NCBI GenBank assembly: GCA_963971285.1
Contig: OZ020263.1
Span: 1,178,001 to 1,242,000, forward strand
Length of the DNA: 64,000 nucleotides
From: Astropecten irregularis
Lineage: Eukaryota > Echinodermata > Asteroidea > Paxillosida > Astropectinidae
Direction: 5' to 3'
Shown here in pieces: positions 37,733-49,068 of the stretch. A program made the translations under genes and the position numbers. The notes beneath the pieces are model-generated. The model had not been told where the DNA came from. It was given only the letters and a program-made list of their open reading frames with translations, and did no database searches. Position 1 is the stretch's first letter. Each line of letters opens with the position of its first letter.

Positions 37733-39703
37733 GATGCAACAGAAAGAAAATCTTGACCCCGAACACTAGCAAGCAACACACACACAACGTTTCATGAATA
37801 GTGACAGATTGCTGAATATAATTGAAACATAGCAAGCAAGGATTTTTTGTATAGCTATGGAAAGTTTGCCAAAAAAATTTTAATTTGGTCACGCCGTCTG
37901 TCGACAATACGAAATGATTTGCAACATTTGGCCGCCACAAGCCAATGTTTGTAAATGAAAGAAAGGTTTATACCAACAATGGATTTCTTGGGAGTCACAT
38001 ATGGCGCCGCCATTTTGAATGTCAGATACCTTTTCGCGACAGTTGTTGCAAAACTTCGCGATCTACTGATATCCATGAGCAAGATCTGACGTCATTTTAA
38101 AGACAAAACTGCCACAGGCCTATTTGAGGACAGACAGATCCGCTGATGACACACTTTTGACATGCAAAGAAATCCTGCAGTCGAGAACCTGGTACTGCTG
38201 ACAGGCGATACATATTAGCTTGAACTTTCAATCACAGAGTGACCACTCATGCTAATAGCTTGGTGCGACCCATCCGTCAGCAGAGGTCAGATACCTTGTG
38301 AGGCCTTCCAGGTAAACGGTCTGGCCTGAATATTCACACTCCAACAGACGACAGGACTGATAATCCATACGGATACGACCAGGGGAAGTAGTCATAGAAG
38401 AAAGAAGGCACTGCACGCCGGCGGTTGTCACAGCGCAAACGGTTTTCATATAATGTTCCTATACACGCCCGAGTGACCATCTTCTTCAGCTCAATCTCCC
38501 CGGACGTCTGAGCGCTCCGTGCCCGATCAAATTCCTTGAGCACGGTCGACGCACACGCACCAAAGTGACATCTTTTTTCTTACCCTTTCTCCTTGGTTTT
38601 CTTGTGCCTCAGCGGGCCAATGCAAGTGGACTGTGGGTTTCAAATTACCGGGATATTGCGAACTGCACATTTTGGGTCGCTGGATATTCATCGTTTTCAA
38701 TTAAAAAACCAGGTCCCACGTGAATCTGAAAACTAGCGCGATGAAACGGATTGGTTTTCACCTATACCTCGGTTCCAGACCGGAGTTTTCCGACATTATT
38801 AAACTGATTGGGAACATGACTGCCTCCAACCCTCGGCCACCGCACGTCTACATTTTATTCCGTTGCCGTATAAGACGAAGCGAACCTTCAGGCTTAATAC
38901 ACAGGAGAAATTTCGTGGGCTTTCGTTTCACATCATTTACAATGCGCTTGAGTGATTAACGGTTGTTGGCGCTGTTTTGATATGTTATACACTGTTTTCC
39001 TGCGTTGTAATAATGTTCCGTCCAGCGGGCATACGTTTCCTGTAAAATTCAATAAACTATGAGTTTTTTTCCCTTTTCCTTTTAAGCGAATCAATCCCTG
39101 TTGTAATATGGCATATCATTTTCTAGGAGTAATACGAGAGTTGGGCATCCTGACGTGTGACAGGGTGCAGTACAGTCCTTGAGGGAATCGGAGTAAAGTT
39201 TTGATCCAAAGATGAGTAGTCCTTTCTGGGGAAATGAAATATTAGAAGATCGCAAGGGTTTCATGGCTACTGCAGCACATCATAATCAATCGACATGTTC
39301 CGGAAAAGGATCGATTTTACCGTATGAATTTTGAGGATGCGCTTCTTTTCATTTATTTATTTTCTGTTGGAAACTTGGGGAGCAAGTTTGAACCACTTTT
39401 AGGAGCGTCGTTTGATCGGAGTCCGATTTAGAAAAGAGAGCTTGGAAGCAAGTCAAAAAGAGTGGAGCAAAAATACTATGATGAATAGGGATTTGGTTCT
39501 CCAGTATTTCATTCGAATATGTTGAAAACAAAAATATTTTCACGCTAATCACGGTGAGGCTAGATTGCGTGACGTTGCCCGTTTTTCGTCCGTGTAACTT
39601 TCGGTCATTTTCGTGACCAAATTATATAGGATCAAGTCCCACGCAAGATTTCACTCCACTTATAGATATGGAAAAGGGAACACGACCAAGGTAATATGGC
39701 TTA
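37733..39703. other. Non-coding intron stretch
   Basis: No exon recognised. It includes GGCGCCGCCATTTTG near 38003, close to a YY1-type motif, and a somewhat GC-richer patch at 38250-38560 with two short overlapping minus-strand open frames and no recognisable domain. Confidence 0.4.
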
Positions 39704-39834
39704 TAAGGCCGTGTCCCAAAATCTCTGGCTGTGGCTGCAAATTACACGCGCACCAATGGCAGCCACTAGCCAGTGACTGCAGCCATTTCCGTAGACTTGT
39801 GTGTTATTTGCCTGAGATTTGGGACACGGCCTTA
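39704..39834. mobile_element. MITE family B, copy 1 (127 bp plus TA flanks)
   Basis: Starts AGGCCGTGTCCCAAA and ends with the near-exact complement (TTTGGGACACGGCCT), flanked on both sides by TA (39704-39705 and 39833-39834), the target typical of Tc1/mariner-type transposition. The interior GGCTGTGGCTGCAAATTAC and GGCAGCCACTAGCCAGTGAC are shared with the copy at 48941-49068. Non-coding. Confidence 0.82.
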
Positions 39835-41607
39835 CTGTGGCTGTACCAAATTGACTAGATAAGCTTGGGAACCAGACCATGTGTTGCTTTACCATTGCTC
39901 ATAAATGCACGAGGATATACTCTTACCGCGTCTGGTACCCCAGGGATTCCTGTCTCGAGGGGGGATATTGACTTTACCCTGGCAGAGATAACAAGGACAA
40001 AAAACATTAAAAGAAAAAAGAAAACACGCACCGCCATACAGATGGGATAGTACGTATACAGAGTCATTATGAAGAGGACCTTTTTTTTCCCTTGACCCAG
40101 ATAGTGGGGGAAAAACGATCGTTATAAGGCTTGTGGAACGAGTTGCGTATTGTGCAATCAATTTTACGCGATGAACCTGCTGGCTGACTTAACGAAATTA
40201 TGATGAACTAGCTCGCTTCTAGGATCGTCCTTTTTATTTTTCATAGCCTCAATTCCTTCACGGACACGCTCTCCAATTTTTGCCATAAAAAACCGAATGA
40301 GATCTTGAACAACATACTCCACATTCGTGATGTCAATTTCTTCTAGACGTTTGAATTTGTGATTCGAAGAGGTACAATTACTCATCGTCTGTGCAATGAA
40401 AAGTCCTTTGATGTGCCGATGTTATCAACAGGAAACTTACTTCTTGTAGTTAGGAGCAAGAATGCTGCATCACGCACTCAATTTAAATGATTACCCATTA
40501 AAGGGAACCTGAATATTGCCTCTCGCATACATTTCACTGCATATTTGTGCGTGGGTATTTCCACATTGTTTTTTATTCTATAGGCAAATTGAAATATCCA
40601 CGACCATTGATTGGCCGATAAAAGCAAAAGTCTTAAGCAGAATTGGTAATTACCAACTTTTTGGTTACCAAAATTTGATCAATCTTTTGGAAAATTCACC
40701 GTTGACATTTTGGTCGTCGAGTATTACAATGAATGCTCTCAACAAATGATAAAGTCAACATGATCCTTAATATTGTGCGTCCTCAACGCGACACTATGAC
40801 ATGAAAGCTTTCTTAACGCTGCAATTTCCTCGCCCAGATCGGCAGAACAATCAACCCGAGGCTAAATACTACTAATTGGATGGATTCACGATCTAGACTT
40901 TCAATTCAAATGCCAGTTAAAATGCCAACAAAAATGACTTAATGAGCTTTTGGTGATTCAATCCTGTATCCAAACATTGGGCAGGGGTATGTTGTAGCGA
41001 GTCAAGCAGGTTCTTTATTGAGCGGGATGGTGGTGAGGAATGAAATTGTCCGGCACACTTGAGCCGATTAGCATGTCAGGTTGGCCATCTCTCATCCGGG
41101 TAATTTCCTCCCCACCCCCGGTGAAGAAAAAAACACAGGCAAACACTTCAAACTGCTTTTCATAGATTGCAGTGAGAGAGCAATGGATGTGTCTCTGTAT
41201 GTTCTCACTTAGCCTGTTACATACAGCGGCAATTATCCCGGTACGACTTCTTACCGCACCGCCAAAAGGCGCCAAGTGATTCACCTATACACGGTGGGAC
41301 AGAAATCTGCATTTATAAACGGCCTGGCGTTGCATGATGTCGCAGCAGCCTCAGCTAGTTGTGGAGGTAAAATAATCTGGCCACTGCACTGGGCAACAGT
41401 CACATGTGCCTCTATTACCGTCTGAGGTTGACAAGCTGAGCCCTCCTGCGATTTAATCTGAATAATTCCTGGGTGCATTGACCTGCTCGAACGGGCATAT
41501 AAATAACCTACATTTAAATTCCACATGACTTAAGTACAGACACTGGTTGACAATCAAGAACAGCCAAGATGTTGACAAATATCAATCTAATTCTTCACAG
41601 ACATTGT
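39835..41607. other. Non-coding intron stretch left of the transposon
   Basis: No exon recognised with confidence. A 73-codon minus-strand open frame at 40164-40385 has a protein-like composition but no recognisable domain; see findings. Confidence 0.4.
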
Positions 41608-41654
41608 TTAACCCTTTCAATACCATTGTCGACGAAAGTCGCCAGCGCACCCGC

Positions 41655-41739
41655 CTACGCTTCTTTACCATGGTCGATTTTCGTCGACGGTGCAATCACC
41701 TATGCTTCTTGACCATCGTCGACTTTCGTCGACGCGCAC
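41655..41739 (+). repeat. Subterminal direct repeats of the piggyBac left end
   Basis: Two 40-bp copies, starting at 41655 and 41700 (45-bp period), each read CTAYGCTTCTT, ACCAT, then GTCGAYTTTCGTCGAC. A related inverted word, GTCGACGAAAGTCG, lies right next to the terminal repeat at 41628-41641. Repeated GTCGAC-based words near the tip are good candidates for transposase binding sites; that role is inferred. Confidence 0.7.
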
Positions 41740-41942
41740 AGTGCTGATGTTCAAGAGGGGTCCATTAGATGTGTTTGCTGCCCTCTGTCTTTCATTTATG
41801 GACAGTTGAAAAGAACACGTCATCAGCTTTCCAATGATGTATAGAACAATAGGGGTCACCATTATGACCTTTCGAGAAAACGCTGCCTGAAGTTTTTCAC
41901 ACGCTAACATTTTTCGAAAGTTTTTCTCGACATTTTGTGACG

Positions 41943-43799
41943 ATGGATGATCGAGATGCTCAGTTATTGGCTGAGATATTTGCCGATAGTGATTCAGAAA
42001 ATGAATCCATAGATTCTGAGGATGATTCCAGCCAGGAATCCGAAGATTTGGCGTCCGAATCTGACGAAAATTTGCCGGGTCCGAGCCAAGCAAGACAAGC
42101 TACCGCGCCGGGGACGGCGTGCCGTGGGGGGACGCGCGGTGTGCGAGTCCGTGGTGGTCGGCGTGGAGGTGGTGTCGGTCGGGCTGCAACTCGTCCTCGA
42201 AAGCAAAACAAGCCCAACTTCCGTGCTGGATGGAAGAAGACAGCAGACTTCGTCCCTCAACCGCCCCCATTTACAGGTACTCCTGGGCCAACCGATGACT
42301 ACAGCGGCCTGTCACCGGTGGAGATTTTCATGCTGTATTTCACTACAGCTGTGTGGGATCTGCTGGTGGCTGAAACAAACAGGTATGCAGCTCAGAGCCT
42401 ACATGATGCCCCAGAGAAAGCAGCCAAGTGGGCCCGTAATCCTGTCGATGTGAATGAGATGAAAGCGTTCATCGCACTGATCCTTGCCATGGGCATCGCC
42501 CGATTGCCTCAATACCATATGTATTGGTCCACCATAGACATGCTACGGAACTCATTCTACTCATCGATCATGTCACGCAACCGCTTTGTATCCATCCTCC
42601 GGTATCTTCATCTCGCCGACAATGCAGCAGCCCAAGCAGTCCCCAACAGGCTCCGGAAACTTCAACCGTTTCTTGACTTGGTACTCCCCACTTTTCAGTC
42701 AGTCTACAAACCAAGTCAGAATTTATCCCCGGATGAGAGTATGCTGCGATTCAAGGGCAGATTGAGTTTCGTGCAGTATATGCCCAAGAAGCCTGTCAAG
42801 TGGGGCATGAAGGCCTTTTCCTTGAACGAATCTTCCACCGGCTACACATGTGCATGGAAACTGTATACTGGCCGCGAGGAGTATGATGCACTTGTTCCCA
42901 ATGATCCGATCGATGCCTCTGTACAACATCCAACAGATATTTACGTGAGTGGCCATGTTATCCTGAATCTGATCCAAGGACTGGACAATAAAGGCCATGT
43001 CATTTATTGTGACAATTATTACACTAGTCCATCCCTGTTCGCCAAACTCACTGAGCTTGGTTTTGGTTGCTGTGGTACAGTGAAATACCATAGCAATGGC
43101 ATGCCATCTGACGCAAACCCCAAAGAACATAAGATGAAGAAAGGCGACCCTCCTGCCTTTTATGAAAAGGCAGGACAGATATGTGTCGTTTGGTTCGACA
43201 AGAGGCCCGTGACTGTCCTGACTACTGTGGGAAATTGTGACGTGACGAACAAGCGAATCCGTTCACGCCAGACGGACACCGGTTTCAGGGAGATCGTCAA
43301 ACCCAAGGCCATCGAACAGTACAACAAGAACATGGGGGGAACTGATCTCGCTGATCAGTTCTTCAACTATTACAATCATACACATAGAAGTGTGAAGTGG
43401 TGGAAACGTGTTTTTTTCCATATGCTTGAAGTGTGCCTGGTCAATGCTTCAACAGTGTACGACAGCGTACCTGCCAACTCGTCCCTCACTAAGCTGAAAT
43501 TCAGACAAGCCGTCATCGAGGGATTACTGAATGGTTGGGATCGGGACCAAACAAGACGAGGCCGCAGATCATCCCGGGTTGACCAACCTGCACGACTTAC
43601 AGAGCGAGGTCACTTCCCATCCAAGATGGCAGATGGCAGCAAGCCAGACTGCATCGTATGCAGCGACCGTTCTAAGAAGGGAGGGAGGAAGCAAACCTCG
43701 ATGTGTTGTAGGAAGTGCGACCGGCCCATGTGTGTTGTCCCATGCTTTGAGCGATACCATTCGTACATCAACTATAAGGACAATAGATTAGATTTGTAG
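41943..43799 (+). CDS. piggyBac transposase, apparently intact
   Basis: A 618-residue DDD transposase that would excise and insert its element at TTAA sites. The first ATG of the open frame (41943) is used; an upstream in-frame GTG is ignored. Residues 1-45 are acidic and Ser-rich, 60-95 are Gly/Arg-rich (basic, possibly nuclear targeting or DNA contact), and about 120-510 form the piggyBac RNase-H-like catalytic domain. Catalytic Asp candidates are D264 in LSPDESMLRFKGR, D357 in VIYCDNYYTS and D468 in MGGTDLADQ, with D471 also conserved. The C-terminus carries a Cys-rich zinc-binding domain: CIVC at 570-573, CCRKC at 588-592, then C596 and C601. There is no stop or frameshift, and the length fits the family. 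It is the only long non-repetitive frame in the window. Activity is inferred from intactness only. Confidence 0.95.
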   Translation: MDDRDAQLLAEIFADSDSENESIDSEDDSSQESEDLASESDENLPGPSQARQATAPGTACRGGTRGVRVRGGRRGGGVGRAATRPRKQNKPNFRAGWKKTADFVPQPPPFTGTPGPTDDYSGLSPVEIFMLYFTTAVWDLLVAETNRYAAQSLHDAPEKAAKWARNPVDVNEMKAFIALILAMGIARLPQYHMYWSTIDMLRNSFYSSIMSRNRFVSILRYLHLADNAAAQAVPNRLRKLQPFLDLVLPTFQSVYKPSQNLSPDESMLRFKGRLSFVQYMPKKPVKWGMKAFSLNESSTGYTCAWKLYTGREEYDALVPNDPIDASVQHPTDIYVSGHVILNLIQGLDNKGHVIYCDNYYTSPSLFAKLTELGFGCCGTVKYHSNGMPSDANPKEHKMKKGDPPAFYEKAGQICVVWFDKRPVTVLTTVGNCDVTNKRIRSRQTDTGFREIVKPKAIEQYNKNMGGTDLADQFFNYYNHTHRSVKWWKRVFFHMLEVCLVNASTVYDSVPANSSLTKLKFRQAVIEGLLNGWDRDQTRRGRRSSRVDQPARLTERGHFPSKMADGSKPDCIVCSDRSKKGGRKQTSMCCRKCDRPMCVVPCFERYHSYINYKDNRLDL

Positions 43800-44100
43800 C
43801 TTTGCATGGTCCAACTGAGGTTTTTACCTATCTTCTCAGTACATGTAGTATCAATGTGGCATTTATACTTTTATCATGCATTTATACATACATTTCTTGT
43901 ATTTTTCTGGGTTTATCCTGTGTTTGTGTTCCGTACATGATTGTTTTATTGTGCATTGTACATGTAGAGTTGACATGTTCTGAGGTTTTTTATGTGCATG
44001 TGATCTGATCAGTATTATTTCAATGTGACATGCATTCTTTGACAATTTACCATAATTGTGATACATGTATTTGTTTTGGTTTACTTTATGTACATAGTTT

Positions 44101-44241
44101 GATATTGATAAGGAAAAAACCCGATCAAATTCATGTGATGTTGTGTTGTTGGTAGCGACGTTTCGGCTGATGCTAGCCAAAATGTCGCTACCAACAACAC
44201 GATATCGCATAAATTTGATCATCGTTTTCCTTATCTATATC
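44101..44241. repeat. Foldback inside the transposon 3' region (about 66-bp arms)
   Basis: 44101-44166 and 44176-44241 are inverted copies at roughly 85-90% identity. Both contain GTGTTGTTGGTAGCGAC, GATCAAATT and GATAAGGAAAA. At the tip the word CGTTTCGGCTGATGCTAGCC echoes the GAAACGTC hairpins elsewhere in the window. It lies about 300 bases after the transposase stop, so a transposase transcript would carry a long stem-loop. It may be a nested foldback element. Confidence 0.8.
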
Positions 44242-44323
44242 CACCGCCATGATAATAACCCGTTTCTTTCTAGTTTTATATTTTTATGCATGTAGAGTCA
44301 AGAGCATTTCAGCATGTTGTGAC

Positions 44324-44329
44324 AATAAA
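44324..44329 (+). terminator. Possible polyadenylation signal for the transposase
   Basis: AATAAA about 525 bases after the transposase stop codon, after the foldback. It could serve as the poly(A) signal. AATAAA also occurs near 45443, so the choice is uncertain. Confidence 0.3.
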
Positions 44330-44519
44330 ACATAAAACATGTGAAATGTATGTAAATCAACATTTACTAATAACAGATGGATCATATCAGCCATTTCTTT
44401 GCCAAGAAAAACCTGTATGCCAAGAAATTTTGTCTTTCATGTTTATATGTTTACAGTATCAATATTTTTTACACTAAAGGATTTTTGTTATTTATTATTT
44501 ATTTTCCTTTACATGTAAA

Positions 44520-45000
44520 TTCAGTTCCAAAGACATCATTGATGCTAATACTTGCCTCAAAAATAATTTGAATGAATGAAACATGTTTTTCGCAATAATA
44601 ATTCTTATCGCTTTCCACATAATTATAAAACAATGCCAGTCCTTCCCGAACATAAAAGAAAAATCAGGTGATAGTTTCATGTACTGTAGTTGATATGTAC
44701 TCACATGTATTTTTTCTTGTTCATCTTGTTGACAAAATTATGAAGACATTTTACATCCAGTAAATGTTCTTTTATAGAATTTATTTATCATCTAATTATT
44801 TTACGTTCAATAACATCATTGGTGCTAATAATTAAATTCAAACATGTTTTTCGCAATAATAATTCTTAGTACTTTCCACATATGAAATACTGTATGTCAG
44901 TTATGAAAGAAAATCAGATTGTAGTTTCACACAGTTGACATGTAAAATGTGTATACATGTACACAAATTATTTTCTCGTTTGTTTTTCTTATTTTTGTTT
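44520..45000 (+). repeat. Diverged direct duplication in the transposon 3' region
   Basis: ACATCATTGATGCTAATA at 44533 recurs as ACATCATTGGTGCTAATA at 44813, and CGCAATAATAATTCTTA at 44591 recurs at 44852. Both are followed by CTTTCCACATA and then GAAAAATCAG or GAAAATCAG with a TAGTTTCA word. The offset shifts from 280 to 261 bases, so one copy carries a gap. An old internal duplication of about 180-200 bp. Confidence 0.7.
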
Positions 45001-45735
45001 GATGTCTATGGCTTAGCAGTACATATACAGTGTATAACAGTGTATTTTGATTTCCAACAACGTACATTTTGTGGAATTTATGAGTCGCAAAGAACAAGAA
45101 AGCATGTACATAAAAGAACTTGCAAGTGTTTCCTGTCCTATTATTTAGTCCATCAGTGTGTATTGCATGTAGATAATGTACGTGTGGTCATGCATGCAGA
45201 GCTCCATTTGTTGATTACAAGCTGGCCGGATCACCCGCAGAACCAGTGACTCCATGGTACAAAGCTGATTGGCAACTACTCGGTCAAATGAAAACCAAAA
45301 ACATTCATTTTAGTGTCAAATGAAAGCTAAGGATATCAGTAACAACTTATACACTGAATGTGATATCCTAAACACAGACTTTCTACATGAATTTTGACAT
45401 TGAAAGGTTGGAGTATGTCACTACCCCCGCGAAAACAGAAAAATAAATGCAGTGGACTCATTGGATTTGGCATTTTATAACAAAACAGTGCCCAAATGCA
45501 AAAATAATGGTATCAAATGAAAGATCATTTCTTTGGCTACAAACTTTGTGCACAACATTTTTCTGTAAAACAAAGTCTTCATTTCCAAAACCAGCCTTGA
45601 AAGTCCCTACCACTGCAAGCACTGGTTTCGTACGGTTTGTGTCAAGGAATTCGGTACTGGGCAGTGTGGCCTACACATACAATGCGGTAACCAGTGTGTG
45701 TGTGCACATAAACAATGTGGTACTGAAAGGGTTAA

Positions 45736-48126
45736 ACGAATTTTGAAAAAAGAGGGAAATTTTTCTGACTTCAAATGCATTCCATGATTTTTTCTTCTGT
45801 GTTTTTTAACAAATAATACGAAGCAATTTAGTATCTAGTTTTGCTTTTTATCAATGCTTTCTGTCATACAAACCTAACTTGGGCTATGACGTTGCAAAAG
45901 ATATTATCACACGATTCTGGATAAGCTTTTACATGATTAAAAAGAGGGCAGTACCAATACATTGCTGCCATTGAGTAACATTAACATAAAGGTGCCGAAA
46001 CATTCAAATGCTCGAGCTACCGCGTAAGGGATTGTCATTAGCCACATGACGTATTTCGCAAGGGCGGGAAACTCAAATGCTTAATGCGTGCACGTCAAGT
46101 AAAGTGTAATGAACATACCGCGTTGTTCACGTTGAACCAACAGAGGGCTTAATTAGCCTGCCTGAATGTCACTCTTTAGAGTGCTATGGCTTCATGTCGC
46201 CCCTATTGGTCCACCACAGGAAACAGCCCTAGTCGTAGACGGAACCGATCGATAGGTCTACGGCCTTAAAATATTACAAGACGTTAACAGTATATAGCAG
46301 GGGACGGGCAGTTAAACTTTCCCTCGCAAATATTTGCTTCTGTGGAAATCTATAGCCGATAGAGTGAGGGCTAGAAGCCAATCTTAGATACCATGAATAT
46401 TTCATTATCATCCGATGCAGAGGCTCGGGTTTGACTTTATATTTCCCCTGTGTGTCGTGATTTCACTGTGACACAATGATCGAAATGCGTTAATTTAGCA
46501 GGTGGTTGTGTACTACGATTAGCGGTGATGTGTTCAGGCACACATCAAAGCCCTTTTAATGAAAGACGGTAGTTGTCTATAGAGGCGGCATCCTTCCAAA
46601 AGGAACTAAAGTGAATAATGTCAATTGAAAGATCCTTCGTTCGACTACATGTATTTGATGATTCTACGATATTTAATAGATTGTTAACGTCCTCCGGCAG
46701 GCAAGGTATATTACAAGCTTCTATTTAGAACCATACCAAGCATTATCCGTAGCTTGCTGTTACTATTTGAAATGTATAGGGCCAATGGTTTCAACATTAA
46801 CAAATAACAACCGGCCACGTATACAAGCATGAGCATAACTCTTACAGCTTGTAAAGCTTTGGATCTTTACCCATTTACTTGGCCCCTCTCCCTTCGGTTA
46901 CGTATACGGAGATTCATTTGATATTTATTCATATCCCCAAAGCAGTCGGACATCAAATACGTGTCACTGAATTCAAATTAAATTCTTCGAAATCCTTCTG
47001 ACTGAATAAGGAGTAGACACATACGTTACATAAGTATTTGTGAGCTGCTATTGCATAGGCCTACAAGTGTTGTTAAAATGTTGTGATAGAGACAGCAATA
47101 CAAAGTTGGTGCTTGAAGAAGTTGGCCAACAAAATATCAGACGAAAAAGCTGACTCGGTTTTATAGTCGGCTTCATTGGCAAGAAAAAGAGAAAATACAC
47201 CCACCCTCTAAACAAACATCGGTTGAGACAGACGAAGTCAAGGCACGCGTGTTTCATGAGCATGTCTGATGAGTCAGTTACATCCATAGGCATTTAACAG
47301 TCTCTGCTGAGAATGGGTCTTCCCGACACGTGCGTGGACTTCAGGAGAACCTATTAAAAGGGTTTTTGCTGAGAGGGTGAACAGGGACGGTCCTTAGCAT
47401 ACAAGAGACCTGCTCAGAGCTTCCATCCATTCCTTCACGTCTCTTCTTTTTTCTCTTCTCAACACCACCCTTGTAATACCCCCAAGAACGCTAGTGCGCG
47501 ACGCAGCAGACGAGTCTAAAACGGTTGGAGCGAAATGTTGTGGTTTTGCTTTTTTTGCACCGCCGTTTGCGTGCTCCACGAAAAGTAGTTCCGGAGATTC
47601 ACGCGCGCGCTCGAACCACATAACGTAATAACTCGACGACGCCGTGAACGTTTGTTTTAATACCTGGGGATCCTATCATTTCCGCGACTTTCGGGGTTTG
47701 CTGGGGGAGGTATAAGTACGGAGCAAAAACCATTGGATTTGCATAATGTTGGCGCCGAGGGCTGGGGTGGGCAGCTGGGGGGAAGTCACGCGCTCAGCGA
47801 GTGGTGTTGAAGGGGGAAGATCGTGGGAGAAAAAAGACACAAGTCGCCAAAATTAAGAAGAGGGAGTCTTCAGACTCTGACTTCAGAATCCGTGACGGGA
47901 ATGAGATAAAGGGCCGTGATCTGCCCTCCCCCTGCCCTAAGGCCGAAGAGGAAAGGGGGTAGTAAGAATTCCCTCCGCTAAGGTAAACACTTTCCAGAAA
48001 TACAATTTCCAATTCAAGTTGAAAGTGTAACACTTGCTGCAAAGCCGTCCTTCAACGTGTATGACAAACCATGAATATGGAAGGCTGTGGTTGATTCTGT
48101 ACACGCGTCATGTATGTACTTCAGTT
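45736..48126. other. Non-coding intron stretch right of the transposon
   Basis: No exon, RNA gene or clear repeat recognised. Confidence 0.4.
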
Positions 48127-48299
48127 TGGGGTCTAGTTTCATATAGGGCTGCTTAAATACCAGAATTTGCATCAGCATCAGGCCGTATGCAAGTCAAAAG
48201 TGATTGGCCTAACCATCACCTGCAACAATCCTATGTTTACTCAAGAAGGATTTGCATCGCAAGCAAGCGCATAAGCAGCTCCATAAATATAACCCCCGG
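48127..48299. mobile_element. MITE family A, degenerate copy 5
   Basis: The left end GGGGTCTAGTTTCATATAGG with GCTGCTTAAATA, and the right end CATAAGCAGCTCCATAAATA with TAACCCCCGG, are diverged inverted partners that follow the family A pattern (ggggCCAATTTCAT, GCTGCTTA). Shorter than the other copies. Confidence 0.5.
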
Positions 48300-48940
48300 T
48301 CCGTTTCGCCCAGCGACAGCTGTTGAGGAATCATGGAATCAAGGACTCTATAATTCCGAGGAGTCTGTGAGATCCACCGGGCACACACTGTGAACCTATA
48401 CCGTCCCAAAGCCCCTCTATGCACCCCGGGTGATACTGATCGAGCCCCCGTACTATCACCATACTTCGGCAGTCGTGCGTTTATTTCTGGGTCACATTGA
48501 AAAGTGAAAATGACAAAGAATTCCTGAACGCATTTGTTTCACAAACAAAATGTTTAAAAATTAACATGCTTTGACGAATTTTACACATTAGATTCTTCCA
48601 ACACATTACGCGCACACACTTACGCATGATTATGGGCAGTGCATCACATGACGTTTTTGACATCTTTACCTGACGGAACAAACAATCCAGAGGGAATGGC
48701 ACCAAAAATATAACGCCAATTCTATTCTCTCTTTCCTACTTTTTTTTCTTTTTTTGAAAGCATAATTCGCCCTTTTTGGCCTTGGGCAACTTCTGCTAAT
48801 TCAGTTTCCCGCGTAAAAATGTGGGGCATCGCGGAAATGTCGCAGTAAGGACAAGGCGAATTGCTAGGAACCAATGTGGACAGATAGTCGTGTGCAGAGC
48901 AATGGCAGGCCAAGCATATAGTCTATGCAAAAACAAAGAT

Positions 48941-49068
48941 TTTGATCCAAGATTTGGCTGTGGCTGCAAATTACGCATGTACCTATGGCAGCCACTAGCC
49001 AGTGACTGCAGCCATTTCTATAGACTTGTGTGTTATTTGCGGTCGCAGCCAGAGAATTAGGACACGGT
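48941..49068. mobile_element. MITE family B, copy 2
   Basis: Shares with copy 1 GGCTGTGGCTGCAAATTACG, GGCAGCCACTAGCCAGTGAC and TAGACTTGTGTGTTATTTGC in the same order. The right tip (AATTAGGACACGGTTT) is recognisable and the left tip (GATCCAAGATTTGG) has decayed. Non-coding. Confidence 0.75.

Larger units (their letters stand above)
41608..45735 (+). mobile_element. Complete piggyBac-type DNA transposon (4,120 bp plus TTAA flanks)
   Basis: TTAA at 41608-41611 and 45732-45735 is the target duplication expected for piggyBac. The element starts CCCTTTCAATACCA (41612) and ends in the complement of CCCTTTCAGTACCA (45731), so 13 of the first 14 terminal bases match. It encodes one uninterrupted transposase of 618 codons on the plus strand (41943-43799). 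About 330 bp lies 5' of the gene and 1.9 kb 3' of it. The long 3' part contains a foldback and an internal duplication. It sits in the receptor intron in sense orientation. Matching ends, an intact reading frame and a conserved target duplication indicate a young and possibly still active copy. Confidence 0.93.

Noticed and set aside
35184..37940. Four overlapping open frames of 841-894 codons on both strands
   Set aside because: They are read-throughs of the GATGTT array, which has no stop in five frames. The products are pure dipeptide repeats, so no gene is called.
38250..38560. Possible minus-strand exon with two overlapping frames
   Set aside because: The frames differ by a shift, no domain is recognisable, and a stop lies shortly upstream. 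Not enough for a gene or pseudogene call.
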